DNA of 64,000 nt, from contig CAJTTE010000002.1 in NCBI GenBank assembly GCA_910579265.1, positions 99,460 through 163,459 of the forward strand. The letters are read 5' to 3'. The notes beneath the pieces are model-generated. The model saw only the letters and a program-made list of their open reading frames with translations. It was not told where the DNA came from and did no database searches. This document shows positions 8,790 to 18,650 of this stretch, piece by piece. The first letter of the stretch is position 1. Every line of letters starts with the position of its first letter. The translations under genes were made by a program, and so were the position numbers. The DNA is from an uncultured Ruminiclostridium sp. GTDB taxonomy: Bacteria; Bacillota; Clostridia; Oscillospirales; Ruminococcaceae.

Positions 8790-10390
8790 TGTTGAAGCTA
8801 TACCAGAACGATCCCCTTTATTCGGCAATTATGGCAAATGACAATGAAGCCGCAGCAGGGTTAAAGAAAAAGGGAGAGGTTCTTTCGGAGCATATAAGGT
8901 ATATGCTTACTCATCCAGTGGGAAGCTTAGCGGTTTCGAACGATTATTCATACGCATGGTTCGGGCATATCGAGGCGATACAGAAAATGAACGATAAAAA
9001 GCTTATTTCGGTATTGAGAAATCTGAGCTTTGAGCTAGGTGAGCCTATGTATTGTTCCGGGTCCTATAATTGGGAGTGGTCAACAAAGCTGTATAACCCG
9101 GAAATGTTTTCCTGTGTTCTCGATTGTTTTGATTGCAGGAAGATGAGTAAAAAATGGGTATGGAAAAAAATTCTTGACATGGATATGCCGGAGCTGGCAG
9201 CAATTGCCGCGGAGCACGGTTGGCTCAAAATGCCCAAAAAGCGGGACGAATTGATAAAATACGCTTCCGATAACGGCAAGACGGAATGTCTTGCATGGCT
9301 TCTGGATTTCAAGAACCGCCGCTGCAATCTTGCCGAGGAGCGGGAAAAAGCGGAAAAAAGGATCTTGAGAGAGCTTAACGCAAATCCCGATTCCGTTACC
9401 GAGATGAAAAAGCTCTGGGGCTTTCAGACAAGGGAGGACGGAACGATTATAATAACGAGCTGTAAAAAAGCCGCCGGCGGAAAAAGAGAAATCAGCGTTC
9501 CGGAAAAAATAGGAGGGAAAACCGTTGCCGCGATCGGAGCCTATGCATTTTCACCCTTCGCAAGCCGGATCAGCGCTGAGGGAAAAAATTTTCGGCGGGA
9601 AATAAGCAGAATCACATTGCCCGAAACTATAAGAATAATAGAAGAAAACGCTTTTGCTTACTGTGAGGGGCTGGAGGGAGTAAATATTCCCGGAGGTATA
9701 GAGAAAATCAGCCAAAGGGTTTTTTCAAGCTGTACGAGCCTTAAAAAAATCACCCTGCCGGATTCGGTAAGAGTAATAGAAAATTCCGCTTTTTCCTACT
9801 GTAAAAAGCTTGAGGAAATAAATATACCCGATGGTGTTGAAGAAATAGCCGACGGAACTTTTTCAGGCTGTCTCAGTCTTAAGGAAATACATCTTCCCGA
9901 TTCCGTGCTGATTTTGGGTGCTTATTCATTCAGATACTGCAAAGCTCTTGAAAAAATAAATATTCCGCAGGGGATCGTTCTTATAGAAAACTATGCCTTC
10001 AGCGAATGTATGTCGCTTAAATATATATCGCTTCCGTCCGGAGTAAAAACTATAAAAAGGAACGCTTTTGAAAATTGCAGAAATTTAAAAACCGCAGTTC
10101 TCAGCGAAGGGCTTGAAGAAATAGGATACTGTGTTTTTATGCACTGTAAGGAGCTGGAGAAGCTGTGTTTGCCCGTATCCGTCAGAAAAATAAGCAATCT
10201 TTCCGCAAAATCAATTTATGCAGGCAACCGGCTATCGGCCGCAGCCGCAAGTGACTGCGTTATAAAAAAGGAGCCTCCGGTAACTCCCTTCAATAATTGC
10301 CCTAGGCTTACAATAACCGTATATAAGGGATCCTACGCCGAAAAATACTGCAAACGGAATAATGTCCCTTATGTTGTCGAGGAGAAATGA
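8789..10390 (+). CDS. ankyrin-like / BspA-type LRR_5 protein, paralogue 1
   Basis: 533 residues with no signal peptide, so cytoplasmic, unlike most BspA-like proteins. The order is: a divergent N-terminus (1-120); a helical ankyrin-like module (about 130-175, AAIAAEHGWLKMPKKRDELI then ECLAWLLDFKNR); a charged hinge (EREKAEK); a signature block (RELNANPDSVTEMKKLWGF, then a DGT strand pair and VPEKIGGKTVAAIGAYAF); about eight LRR_5 repeats of 23 residues (about 270-470); and a closing tail GSYAEKYCKRNNVPY. It is the shortest at the N-terminus, lacking the first ankyrin block of paralogues 3-5. Its LRR tract is the longest of the five. Such repeats bind proteins; the ligand is unknown. Confidence 0.85.
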   Translation: MLKLYQNDPLYSAIMANDNEAAAGLKKKGEVLSEHIRYMLTHPVGSLAVSNDYSYAWFGHIEAIQKMNDKKLISVLRNLSFELGEPMYCSGSYNWEWSTKLYNPEMFSCVLDCFDCRKMSKKWVWKKILDMDMPELAAIAAEHGWLKMPKKRDELIKYASDNGKTECLAWLLDFKNRRCNLAEEREKAEKRILRELNANPDSVTEMKKLWGFQTREDGTIIITSCKKAAGGKREISVPEKIGGKTVAAIGAYAFSPFASRISAEGKNFRREISRITLPETIRIIEENAFAYCEGLEGVNIPGGIEKISQRVFSSCTSLKKITLPDSVRVIENSAFSYCKKLEEINIPDGVEEIADGTFSGCLSLKEIHLPDSVLILGAYSFRYCKALEKINIPQGIVLIENYAFSECMSLKYISLPSGVKTIKRNAFENCRNLKTAVLSEGLEEIGYCVFMHCKELEKLCLPVSVRKISNLSAKSIYAGNRLSAAAASDCVIKKEPPVTPFNNCPRLTITVYKGSYAEKYCKRNNVPYVVEEK

Positions 10391-10393
10391 AAA

Positions 10394-11731
10394 ATGCCCG
10401 AATATAAGGATGATAAGCTGTTTACGGCTTTACTTCGGAATAACGCCGATGAAATAACCCGTCTGAAAGCGCAGGGGGTTAAGCTTTCGCCCATAGTCAT
10501 ATATTCGCTGTCGACGGATAAAAACAAAGTAACGCCGAGTCGGGAAGAATGGGATCTGATAACGCTTATACAGTTTAATTTCTGCGCAAAAATGCAAGGC
10601 GCCGATGAAAAAGATTTTATCGATACTGCACGGAGATTCCGTAAGGAGCTTGGAGCACCCATTATTTATTTTAAATCGATATTCAAAAGCGGCGTACCGA
10701 AACATATAAACTCCGCTTCTTTTTTAAAATGTGTCGTTGAGTGCTTCGATACTATGCAGATCAACAAAAAGAAGCTTATGCAAAGCTTTATAGATTCCGA
10801 TGGGACAGACCTGCTTGAGGTTTGTATAAACGGCGGCTGGCTCTCTCAGCCGAAAAAGCGGGACGAGCTGACGGAATATGCCGCCGTAAGCAAAAGGCCT
10901 GAATGTACCTCTTTTCTACTTGATTTTAAAAACCGCACCGCCGACCTTCCGGCAGAGCGGGCTAAGGCGGAGAAGAAAGAGGAGCGTGAGCTTAATGCCG
11001 CACCCGATTCCGTCACCGCAATGAAGCGGCTCTGGGGATTTAAAAAACAGGAGAACGGATCGCTGAGCATTACGGGCTATAAGGGCGAGCGCACGGAGGT
11101 AAGCGTTCCTGAAAGAATAGGAAAGAATATAGTTACCGCCGTGGACGAAGGAGCATTCTGTCCCTTTGCCCGCAGAGCAACATCCGAAGCGGCAAGAATA
11201 AGGGAATCCATAACCAAAATAACGCTGCCGGATACGATCGCTCATATCGGCAAGGGAGCTTTCTGGAACTGCAAATCCCTGTTGTCGGTAAATATTCCTA
11301 AAGGTGTGGAGAGAATTTGTGAAAATACCTTCGCCGAATGCCATAAGCTGGAGAAAATCACCGTTCCCGTCGGCGTCAGGGTCATTGAAAGACGAGGCTT
11401 CTATTCCTGCGATATGCTGAAGTTCATAGAGCTTCCCGAAGGGGTCGAATCGGTGGGAGATTTGGCTTTTGCGCTGTGCATCGGGCTTATTACCATTGTG
11501 CTGCCGAGCACCGTGAAAAGTATAGGAGACAACATTCTCGGCATGGGCAGCAAGAGGGGCAGCTTTGTGGGAGCAGTCGTAGCAGAGGGGTCTTATGCGG
11601 AAAAATACTGCGAAAGAAACAATATTCCCTTTTCACATAAATTAACGAAAATAACCCGTGGAAGCAACAGTGAAGAATACTGCAAAAACCGCAATATACC
11701 GTATATTTACGAGGAGAGTAAAAACCGATGA
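10394..11731 (+). CDS. ankyrin-like / BspA-type LRR_5 protein, paralogue 2
   Basis: 445 residues, the smallest paralogue, starting 3 nt after paralogue 1. It has the same short N-terminus type (MPEYKDDKLFTALLRNNADE), the ankyrin-like module (LEVCINGGWLSQPKKRDELT, SFLLDFKNRTAD), the block RELNAAPDSVTAMKRLWGF and about five LRR_5 units. The closing tail occurs twice: GSYAEKYCERNNIPF, then GSNSEEYCKNRNIPYIYEE. The doubling suggests an unequal exchange or slippage at the 3' end. The stop overlaps the next ATG by 4 nt. Confidence 0.85.
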   Translation: MPEYKDDKLFTALLRNNADEITRLKAQGVKLSPIVIYSLSTDKNKVTPSREEWDLITLIQFNFCAKMQGADEKDFIDTARRFRKELGAPIIYFKSIFKSGVPKHINSASFLKCVVECFDTMQINKKKLMQSFIDSDGTDLLEVCINGGWLSQPKKRDELTEYAAVSKRPECTSFLLDFKNRTADLPAERAKAEKKEERELNAAPDSVTAMKRLWGFKKQENGSLSITGYKGERTEVSVPERIGKNIVTAVDEGAFCPFARRATSEAARIRESITKITLPDTIAHIGKGAFWNCKSLLSVNIPKGVERICENTFAECHKLEKITVPVGVRVIERRGFYSCDMLKFIELPEGVESVGDLAFALCIGLITIVLPSTVKSIGDNILGMGSKRGSFVGAVVAEGSYAEKYCERNNIPFSHKLTKITRGSNSEEYCKNRNIPYIYEESKNR

Positions 11732-13446
11732 ATTATTTGCTTATGCCGCAGGAGAAAAAAGCGGACATTTTGGAAAATGCGGTAATAAACCTTTCGGATG
11801 ACGAGATAAAAAGGCTTTACGGAGAACTCGGCTATGTGGAAATGTCCGCTCCCTCCCTTGGTCTGGCGTGCAGGTTCAGAGGGTCTGAAACGGTCAGGAC
11901 GCTGACGGATATGGGGGCGACTTTTGATTTTCCCTCAACTAAGGATACGGAGGAAAAGTACCGCTGTTACATAGGAGAAAAATACGGGAATTACCGTACC
12001 AATTATTCACTTTATCTTCTGAAAATTTTCCGGGGAGAGATGAAGGGCGCCTGTTCCACCAAAGGCATGAGTTTTCTTAAAAATATGCCGAGAAGGGAAG
12101 GAAAGCCGCTTTCCTTTATATCAGACGATGAGAGAATAAAGGTTCTGCGCCTTTTATATGATAACAGAGAAAAGATAGCCTTTAAACCCGAGGAAATGCT
12201 TTATTACGCGGTTTTTGCAGGCGACCGGGTAATCGCCGATGAGCTTAAGGGATCAGGCGTATGCTTTTCGGATATACGAATAAAAACAATTACCGAGGGC
12301 GGCGCGGCCACCGACGGTTATTGGTTTGAATACGGTAAGCTGACGGGAGCATTGTCTGACGGCAATTATCTGCCCGTAATGGAGAGGATAGCTTCGGAGC
12401 TTGACGGAAAACGGTTTTATCTTACGGATAAAATTTACGAGCTTACAAAGAAGAGGTTTCATAACGCCGATATTTTAAAATTCTTTTTCGATAATTTCAG
12501 ACATGATAAGTTAAATAAGATCAGATTCATTCAGGATCTGATCGCCGCGAACAGCACCGAGGGCCTTATGCTTGCCGAGCAGGAGGGCTGGATAGGTACT
12601 CCCAGAACGAGGGACAATCTTATAGAATTTGCTTCAAAGAGCGGTAATCCGGAAATGCTCTCATGGCTTCTTGATTATAAGAACCGCACCGCCGACATTG
12701 CCGCTGAGAGGGAAAAAAAGGAAAAAAGAGAGCTTCGAGAGCTTAACGCCTCTCCCGATTCGGTAATGATGCTGAAAAAGATATGGAGCTATAAGAAACA
12801 GGAGGACGGCTCTCTTGTTATAACAAATTATAAAGGCACAGACAAAACCGAAGTCACGGTTCCCGAAAGAATCGGAAAAAGTATTGTCACCGCAATCGGA
12901 AACGGGGCTTTTGCAGGCGCTTCGGGAGTGGGAGCGGGCTCCGTGACCGCCAATTTCACACATGAGCAAATGCAGGCGCGTCGGAAAATCACCAAGATAA
13001 CGCTTCCCAAAACGCTTAAGCTTATCGGCAGAGGCGCATTCACCTTTTTAAGGTCACTTAAAAATATAACAATTCCCGACGGTGTGGAGGAGATCGACGC
13101 GTTTGCATTTGACGACTGCGATTCTCTGACGGAAATAACCGTTCCGGGAACAGTAAAGAAAATCGGAATGTATGCATTTGCCGGCTGTGACAATCTTTCT
13201 GTCGTAAAAATATGCGAGGGTGTGCTCGAGATCGGTGCGGGAGCATTCAGCAGGGATACTTCGCTTAAAAAAGTCGAGCTTCCCGAATCGCTGCGCCGGA
13301 TGATAACGCAAAAGCTGAGATTTCATAACGTCGAAGCATTGGACTTTTCATCCTCCCTGACGGCGTACTGCCCTAAAGGGAGCTATGCAGAGAAATACTG
13401 CAAAGAAAAGGGAATTGCCGTTAAAACTTGTGAGGAAAAGATATGA
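11728..13446 (+). CDS. ankyrin-like / BspA-type LRR_5 protein, paralogue 3
   Basis: 572 residues, the longest paralogue. It has an extra N-terminal ankyrin-like block (VEMSAPSLGLACRFRGSETV, about residues 35-54) and a second helical block (LRLLYDNREKIAFKPEEML, about 131-149) before the shared module (TEGLMLAEQEGWIGTPRTRD, then LLDYKNRTADIAAEREKKEK). The LRR tract begins near residue 405 and ends with KGSYAEKYCKEKGI. Start by ATGA overlap with paralogue 2. The N-terminal blocks are shared only with paralogues 4 and 5, so these three form a subgroup. Confidence 0.85.
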   Translation: MNYLLMPQEKKADILENAVINLSDDEIKRLYGELGYVEMSAPSLGLACRFRGSETVRTLTDMGATFDFPSTKDTEEKYRCYIGEKYGNYRTNYSLYLLKIFRGEMKGACSTKGMSFLKNMPRREGKPLSFISDDERIKVLRLLYDNREKIAFKPEEMLYYAVFAGDRVIADELKGSGVCFSDIRIKTITEGGAATDGYWFEYGKLTGALSDGNYLPVMERIASELDGKRFYLTDKIYELTKKRFHNADILKFFFDNFRHDKLNKIRFIQDLIAANSTEGLMLAEQEGWIGTPRTRDNLIEFASKSGNPEMLSWLLDYKNRTADIAAEREKKEKRELRELNASPDSVMMLKKIWSYKKQEDGSLVITNYKGTDKTEVTVPERIGKSIVTAIGNGAFAGASGVGAGSVTANFTHEQMQARRKITKITLPKTLKLIGRGAFTFLRSLKNITIPDGVEEIDAFAFDDCDSLTEITVPGTVKKIGMYAFAGCDNLSVVKICEGVLEIGAGAFSRDTSLKKVELPESLRRMITQKLRFHNVEALDFSSSLTAYCPKGSYAEKYCKEKGIAVKTCEEKI

Positions 13447-15038
13447 GCGGAAAAAATAAAATGAATTGGTGGGAAAAATCGGAGGCCTTGGAAATTTCCG
13501 TGCTTCGTGATACGCCAAAGGAAATTGAAACCGAATATAAAAGCCTGGGAAGCGTGGAGTTCAGCGCGAGGGCCTTGGGGCTTGCCTGCCGATTCAGAGG
13601 TCTTGAAACGGTAAAGGTCCTTGTGGAAAACGGAGCCGAATTTCGGTTCGACGCCGCAAAGCTGGAAAAGCTTGCGGGACGTTCCCGTAAGTCCTTCAAT
13701 TTTGCCAAGGAGCATGAAAAGTATTTTTTAGCGCTGCTGACCGGCGAAGCGTATATTTATCTTACCGGCAGATATGCGAAGGAGAATGGGCTCTGCCCTT
13801 TACCGATTAAGGAACGGCTTTTAATATTGGATTTTCTTTGCGATAACGCGGAAAAAACAGGTCTCGATATGGAAGAGCTTTTGTTTAAGGCTTACATATC
13901 CGATGAAAAAGAAATAATCGCTTTGCTGAAAAAGAGAGGAGCAGAGCTGTCCGCCGAGAGAAAAAGAATGCTCACCGAGGGCGGCAACAATGATATGTGG
14001 CTACAATACAGCTACCTGATGGGGAAGGTCGAAGAAGATAAATTCGTATCCGTGGTAACAAATCTGCTGTCCGAAACGGGGGAAGATAAAAAGCTTCATT
14101 TTACGGAAACCTTTTATTATTGGAGCAGGAAAAAAATCGACGACCCCGAATTATTGTCTTTTATTTTAGAGCATTTTAATCAATCCAAAATGAATAAAAC
14201 AAAGTTTATGAAGGATATGATCGATTCGGACCGCTCGGCATGTCTTGCGGCTGCGGCGGAGCACGGCTGGCTTAAGCTGCCGAGGAAAAGGGATGAGATG
14301 ATCCGGTATGCTTCGGATAACGAAAAAACCGAGTGCATGGCATGGCTGCTTGACTTCAAGAACCGCACCGCCGATTTTAAAGCGGAAAGGGAAAAAGCGG
14401 AGAAAAAGCTTATGCGTGAGCTTAACGTCGATCCAAATTCGCCAAGCGAGCTTAAGAAAAACTGGAAATGCGAAAAGAAAAAAGACGGAACTCTGAAAAT
14501 ATCAAGATACACCGGACATTCAAAAGTTATTACCGTTCCCGGGAAAATCGGAGACGACAAAGTGACCGAGATAGGGGACTGGGCCTTTTCTCCGCATCAG
14601 AACAGGACAAGGGAGCAGACGAGCGAATTCCGCAAAACCATAACAAAAATAATTTTACCCGACGGACTTAAAAAAATCGGTGAAAATGCATTCTGTGATC
14701 TTATTTCTCTCGAAAGCGTTAATATTCCAAAAAGCGTAAGAAGCATCGGCGAGTGCGCTTTTTGCGATTGCCGTTCCCTCAAAACCGTTATTGTCCCCGA
14801 GGGTGTCACGAATATAGGGGCTAACGCCTTTTCCGTTCAGAACGGAGTAGGAGCATTGGAATATGTGGAGCTTCCGAGCACATTAAAATATTTCAGCGGA
14901 AAATGTAAATGGCGGCGCGTATATCTTTTTAACAGCGCAAGCTGTCCGAAATTGACCGTCGGAGTTCCGGATACTCCCTATACGGAAGAATTCTGCGGGC
15001 ATAACGAGATAAAATTTAAATACACGGAGGATAAATAA
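13443..15038 (+). CDS. ankyrin-like / BspA-type LRR_5 protein, paralogue 4
   Basis: 531 residues. The N-terminus contains VEFSARALGLACRFRGLETV and an LVENGAEF ankyrin-like turn, then LDFLCDNAEKTGLDMEELLF. The shared module is ACLAAAAEHGWLKLPRKRDE with LLDFKNRTADFKAEREKAEK. The signature block is RELNVDPNSPSELKKNWKC, more diverged than in its sisters. Only three or four LRR_5 units follow, the shortest repeat tract of the set, and the closing tail is reduced (DTPYTEEFCGHNEIKF). ATGA overlap with paralogue 3. Confidence 0.85.
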   Translation: MSGKNKMNWWEKSEALEISVLRDTPKEIETEYKSLGSVEFSARALGLACRFRGLETVKVLVENGAEFRFDAAKLEKLAGRSRKSFNFAKEHEKYFLALLTGEAYIYLTGRYAKENGLCPLPIKERLLILDFLCDNAEKTGLDMEELLFKAYISDEKEIIALLKKRGAELSAERKRMLTEGGNNDMWLQYSYLMGKVEEDKFVSVVTNLLSETGEDKKLHFTETFYYWSRKKIDDPELLSFILEHFNQSKMNKTKFMKDMIDSDRSACLAAAAEHGWLKLPRKRDEMIRYASDNEKTECMAWLLDFKNRTADFKAEREKAEKKLMRELNVDPNSPSELKKNWKCEKKKDGTLKISRYTGHSKVITVPGKIGDDKVTEIGDWAFSPHQNRTREQTSEFRKTITKIILPDGLKKIGENAFCDLISLESVNIPKSVRSIGECAFCDCRSLKTVIVPEGVTNIGANAFSVQNGVGALEYVELPSTLKYFSGKCKWRRVYLFNSASCPKLTVGVPDTPYTEEFCGHNEIKFKYTEDK

Positions 15039-16663
15039 TGCTTTCCGAGGATGAAAAAACGGAGTTGTTGGAGCAGGCGGTAATTTTTAAAACGCCCGGG
15101 GAAATAAAACGTTTTTATATGGAATCGGGCGAGGTGGGATTTACCGCCTATGCTCTCGGAACAGCCTGTCTGTACCGTGGACTTGATACGGTAAAGGCGC
15201 TTGTGGAATGCGGCGCCGATTTCCGTTATCCGGGAGAGGGAGAACCCGTCGAGGATGAAATGCGCTTTTCCTATTATAAACGCGCCGCAAACAGCGTCGT
15301 ACCGGATTATTCTTTGATGATCACAGGGCGATCAAAGCTTGGAAACGAAATTTTTAAGCTTTCGGATGATCGGGAAGCTCTGTCGGTTTCGGAAAGGGCA
15401 AGGGTGCTCGATTATCTTTGTGATAATGCAGAAAAAACAGGATTAAATTTAAAAAAGCTGCTGTATTTTTCTATACGCGACGGTAACGAGGAGTTTTACG
15501 GTGTTTTGAAAAAACATAGGATATTTATTTACGAAAAAACCCGATGGATTTTTAACAGCGCCGTTAATTTCGGTTATTCATGGAGCATGGACGATTTTTT
15601 AAATGTATTGGATGAAAAAAAGTTTTTGACAGTGTTCCAAATGATACTGCGCGAGATCGACGGAGAAAAAATAAAGTTAAATATGTCGTTTTTTAACTCC
15701 TATATTGTAAAAATTTTATCCCCTGACATATTTAAGTTCCTTATTGATAATTTTACCGGCATGAATCAGATGAAGGTTATGAAAACTTTAGTAGATAAAG
15801 AGGATACGGCTTGTCTTGCCGTAGCCGCAGAAGAGGGATGGCTCAGGTTTCCCCGTAAACGTGACGAGCTGATACTGTACGCTTCGGATAACGGAAGGAT
15901 CGAATCTACGGCATGGCTGCTGGAATTCAGGAATCGAACCGCTGACCTTGCATTAGAGCAGGAAAAAGCCGAAAAAAAGGCTGAGCGTGAGCTTAACGCC
16001 GATCCTGATTCCGTCACGGCTCTGAAACAGCTTTGGAGATATAAAAAACGAGAGGACGGAACGCTTTCCATTACCGGATATAAAGGAAACCAGACGATCG
16101 TTAGGGTTCCCGAAAAAATAGGTAAATCGACGGTTACAAATATTGCAAGCGGAGCTATCGCATGCTGCAATGTTCCGCGTGTCACCGATGAGCAGACGGC
16201 AATCCGTAAAAAAATCAAAAGGATAACGCTGCCCGCAGGATTGATTTCCATAGGGTATTACGCTTTCCTCCATCTGGATTCACTGGAGGAAATCAATCTT
16301 CCTGAGGGCTTAAACGGTATTTCCAACGGATCGTTTCAGGATTGCTTTTCACTGAGAAGCATTATAATTCCCGGATCGGTCAAAAAGATAGGAGACAATG
16401 CTTTTTCGGGATGTACTTCTCTTAAAAGCGTGATTATCGAAGAGGGTGTTTCCAAAATCGGCGATCATGCGTTCGATGACTGTGGTCAGCTGGAAATAAT
16501 CGATTTCCCGAAATCCGTTGAATCGATCGGGGGTATTGATGAAAACAGCGTTTTTAACGGAGGATCCCCGAAGCTTACCGCAAGGGTCTTCAAAGGAAGT
16601 TATGCGGAGCATTATTGCCTGACAAACGGGATAAGTATCGAATATAAGCAACAGAATGCATGA
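15038..16663 (+). CDS. ankyrin-like / BspA-type LRR_5 protein, paralogue 5
   Basis: 541 residues. The N-terminal blocks are VGFTAYALGTACLYRGLDTV with LVECGADF, and LDYLCDNAEKTGLNLKKLL. The shared module is ACLAVAAEEGWLRFPRKRDE with LLEFRNRTADLALEQEKAEK, and the signature block is RELNADPDSVTALKQLWRY. About five LRR_5 units follow, then FKGSYAEHYCLTNGISI. The start ATG shares one base with the preceding TAA (TAATG). It is the last gene of the uninterrupted series; a family C repeat separates it from the AAA+ gene. Confidence 0.85.
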   Translation: MLSEDEKTELLEQAVIFKTPGEIKRFYMESGEVGFTAYALGTACLYRGLDTVKALVECGADFRYPGEGEPVEDEMRFSYYKRAANSVVPDYSLMITGRSKLGNEIFKLSDDREALSVSERARVLDYLCDNAEKTGLNLKKLLYFSIRDGNEEFYGVLKKHRIFIYEKTRWIFNSAVNFGYSWSMDDFLNVLDEKKFLTVFQMILREIDGEKIKLNMSFFNSYIVKILSPDIFKFLIDNFTGMNQMKVMKTLVDKEDTACLAVAAEEGWLRFPRKRDELILYASDNGRIESTAWLLEFRNRTADLALEQEKAEKKAERELNADPDSVTALKQLWRYKKREDGTLSITGYKGNQTIVRVPEKIGKSTVTNIASGAIACCNVPRVTDEQTAIRKKIKRITLPAGLISIGYYAFLHLDSLEEINLPEGLNGISNGSFQDCFSLRSIIIPGSVKKIGDNAFSGCTSLKSVIIEEGVSKIGDHAFDDCGQLEIIDFPKSVESIGGIDENSVFNGGSPKLTARVFKGSYAEHYCLTNGISIEYKQQNA

Positions 16664-16830
16664 TGATAAATAGAGTCAATATACTGTCGATGGATTAAAA
16701 GCATCTCGAAACTATTTTAAGCGATTTCTGCTTAAAGCGTAAGCAAATAAGCGCTTATTATGCGTAAACGGTATCTGGATCAATTTTTTTCGGTAAGGGC
16801 AAGCATTCAAAAGGTAAAGTGCTTTGTATA

Positions 16831-16994
16831 ATATTGCTCCCCCAAGTAACACTTGAAGAATTTGTGCGCCGAAGGGCTGTGGAAAGACAAGGAAGAAGAC
16901 CGCAGGAATATGCGCATATTTCAAGGGCTTATGACGAAGTATTTAGGCAGCCGGGCAAGCAGAATAATTTAAGAGTTACTTAGGGGAGCAATAT
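16831..16994. repeat. MITE-like element, family C, copy 2
   Basis: A 164-bp element with terminal inverted repeats ATATTGCTCCCCCAAGTAAC and GTTACTTAGGGGAGCAATAT. It keeps an open frame on the plus strand (about 46 codons, containing LEEFVRRRAVERQGRRPQEY) that is broken in copy 1. It lies between LRR paralogue 5 and the AAA+ gene. Confidence 0.8.
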
Positions 16995-17102
16995 AAAGCC
17001 TTGTTAAAAGTACAGTCGAAATTTATGCCAAAACCGTATAAACAGGTGTAATACCATAGTCGCGCATGCTTTTGGTCGGTAATAGCATAAACAGGAGGAA
17101 AT

Positions 17103-18632
17103 ATGAATATCAAACAAGCAAAGGAAGATATCAAAAATGCGGTGTCGGCTTATCTGACGCGGGATCAGTTCGGAAATTTCGTCATTCCTATCGAAAAACA
17201 GCGTCCCGTTTTTCTTATGGGTGCTCCCGGAATAGGCAAAACAGCAATTATGGAGCAGATAGCGCAGGAGCTGCAGATCGGACTTGTCAGCTACTCAATG
17301 ACACACCATACCCGTCAGTCGGCTCTGGGTCTGCCATTTATTGTCAAGAAAAATTACGGAGGCGAGGAATACAGCGTAAGTGAGTATACCATGAGCGAAA
17401 TCATCGCTTCGGTGTACGATATTATAGAGGATACGGGGGTGTCGGAGGGAATACTGTTTCTCGACGAGATAAACTGCGTTTCGGAAACACTTGCTCCCTC
17501 TATGCTTCAATTTTTACAATACAAGACCTTCGGACGCCACTCCGTTCCCAAGGGTTGGATAGTAGTAACTGCGGGAAATCCTCCCGAATACAATAACTCA
17601 GTTCGTGAATTTGACATCGTTACATGGGACAGATTGAAGCGCATCGATGTTGAAGCGGATTATGACGTATGGAAGGAATACGCTTATGCCAAGAGTACTC
17701 ATCCTTCAATTACAACTTATCTTGACATCAAAAAGGATGACTTTTATAAAATCGAAACCACAGTCGACGGTAAAAGCTTTGTTACCGCCCGCGGGTGGAG
17801 CGATCTTTCGGATATGATAAAGCTGTATGAGCAAAAAGAGCTTCCGGTTACGGAGCAGCTTATCGTCCAATACTTACAGAACAAAAAAATCGCCAAAAGC
17901 TTCGCGGTATATTACGATTTGTTCAAAAAATATCAATCAGATTATCAGGTAGACAAAATTCTTGAAGGAAAGGCGGATAAAGCGATCGTTGACCGTGCAA
18001 GGGCGGCAAAGTTCGATGAGCGCCTTTCGCTTTTAGGCTTGATAGTCGACGGATTAATAGGAAAGACCAGGGATGTATATGCGGCAGACGGAGCAATTTC
18101 CGAGCTTATGGAATGCCTCAAAATCATAAAATTCGATCTTACCGCAGATGAAAAGCCGGAAACCTCGGTAGAGCGGCAAATAACGACAAAGGAAAAGGAA
18201 ATACATATAAGCAAAAAAGCGGGGAAGCTCTCCGACGATCGAAAATATATTTTAAATCTTACTATTTCCTATTTGTCGGAGCAGTTGGAGGAAATCACAA
18301 AAAAAGGCGGTCTTAGTGCCGACGGAGTATTTAAAAGTCTAAAAGCGGATTTTGACAAGAGAAAAAAGGCTCTGTCAAAGTCGGCCGCAGCAGCGGGAGG
18401 TAATCTATCCAATGCTTTTAAATTTTGTGAAGAGGCCTTTGAATCAGGCAGCCAGGAGCTTCTTATTTTAGTGACGGAGCTTACAGTCAGCAATTATGCC
18501 GCGCATTTTATCGGTAAATACGGCTGCGAGGAGTATTTTAAGCATAATAAGGATATGCTTTTCTTTGAGCGTAAAAAGGATATTTTAGCGGAGATTGAGG
18601 GACTTGAAGCAGAGGAGCAGGAGGATATATGA
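17103..18632 (+). CDS. MoxR-like AAA+ ATPase
   Basis: 509 residues, cytoplasmic. Walker A is GAPGIGKT (40-47), Walker B ILFLDEI (about 117-123), and sensor 1 the Asn of TAGNPPEYNN (about 159). A candidate arginine finger is in WDRLKRIDVE (177-182). The C-terminal 300 residues are helical and lysine/glutamate rich, unlike the short lid of classical MoxR. In the MoxR-vWA families the ATPase remodels the vWA partner or its clients; here the partner is the gene at 7437. The strong AGGAGG lies 6 nt before ATG. It is placed downstream of the LRR genes, 440 nt after paralogue 5, whereas in most such pairs the ATPase comes first. Confidence 0.9.
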   Translation: MNIKQAKEDIKNAVSAYLTRDQFGNFVIPIEKQRPVFLMGAPGIGKTAIMEQIAQELQIGLVSYSMTHHTRQSALGLPFIVKKNYGGEEYSVSEYTMSEIIASVYDIIEDTGVSEGILFLDEINCVSETLAPSMLQFLQYKTFGRHSVPKGWIVVTAGNPPEYNNSVREFDIVTWDRLKRIDVEADYDVWKEYAYAKSTHPSITTYLDIKKDDFYKIETTVDGKSFVTARGWSDLSDMIKLYEQKELPVTEQLIVQYLQNKKIAKSFAVYYDLFKKYQSDYQVDKILEGKADKAIVDRARAAKFDERLSLLGLIVDGLIGKTRDVYAADGAISELMECLKIIKFDLTADEKPETSVERQITTKEKEIHISKKAGKLSDDRKYILNLTISYLSEQLEEITKKGGLSADGVFKSLKADFDKRKKALSKSAAAAGGNLSNAFKFCEEAFESGSQELLILVTELTVSNYAAHFIGKYGCEEYFKHNKDMLFFERKKDILAEIEGLEAEEQEDI

Positions 18633-18650
18633 CAGCCGAGGTTAGCATAT

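Noticed and set aside
10430..16651. Many minus-strand frames of 60-160 codons opposite the LRR paralogues
   Set aside because: They recur at the same relative position in each paralogue, are Ser/Phe/Arg rich shadows of the coding strand, and lack start signals.
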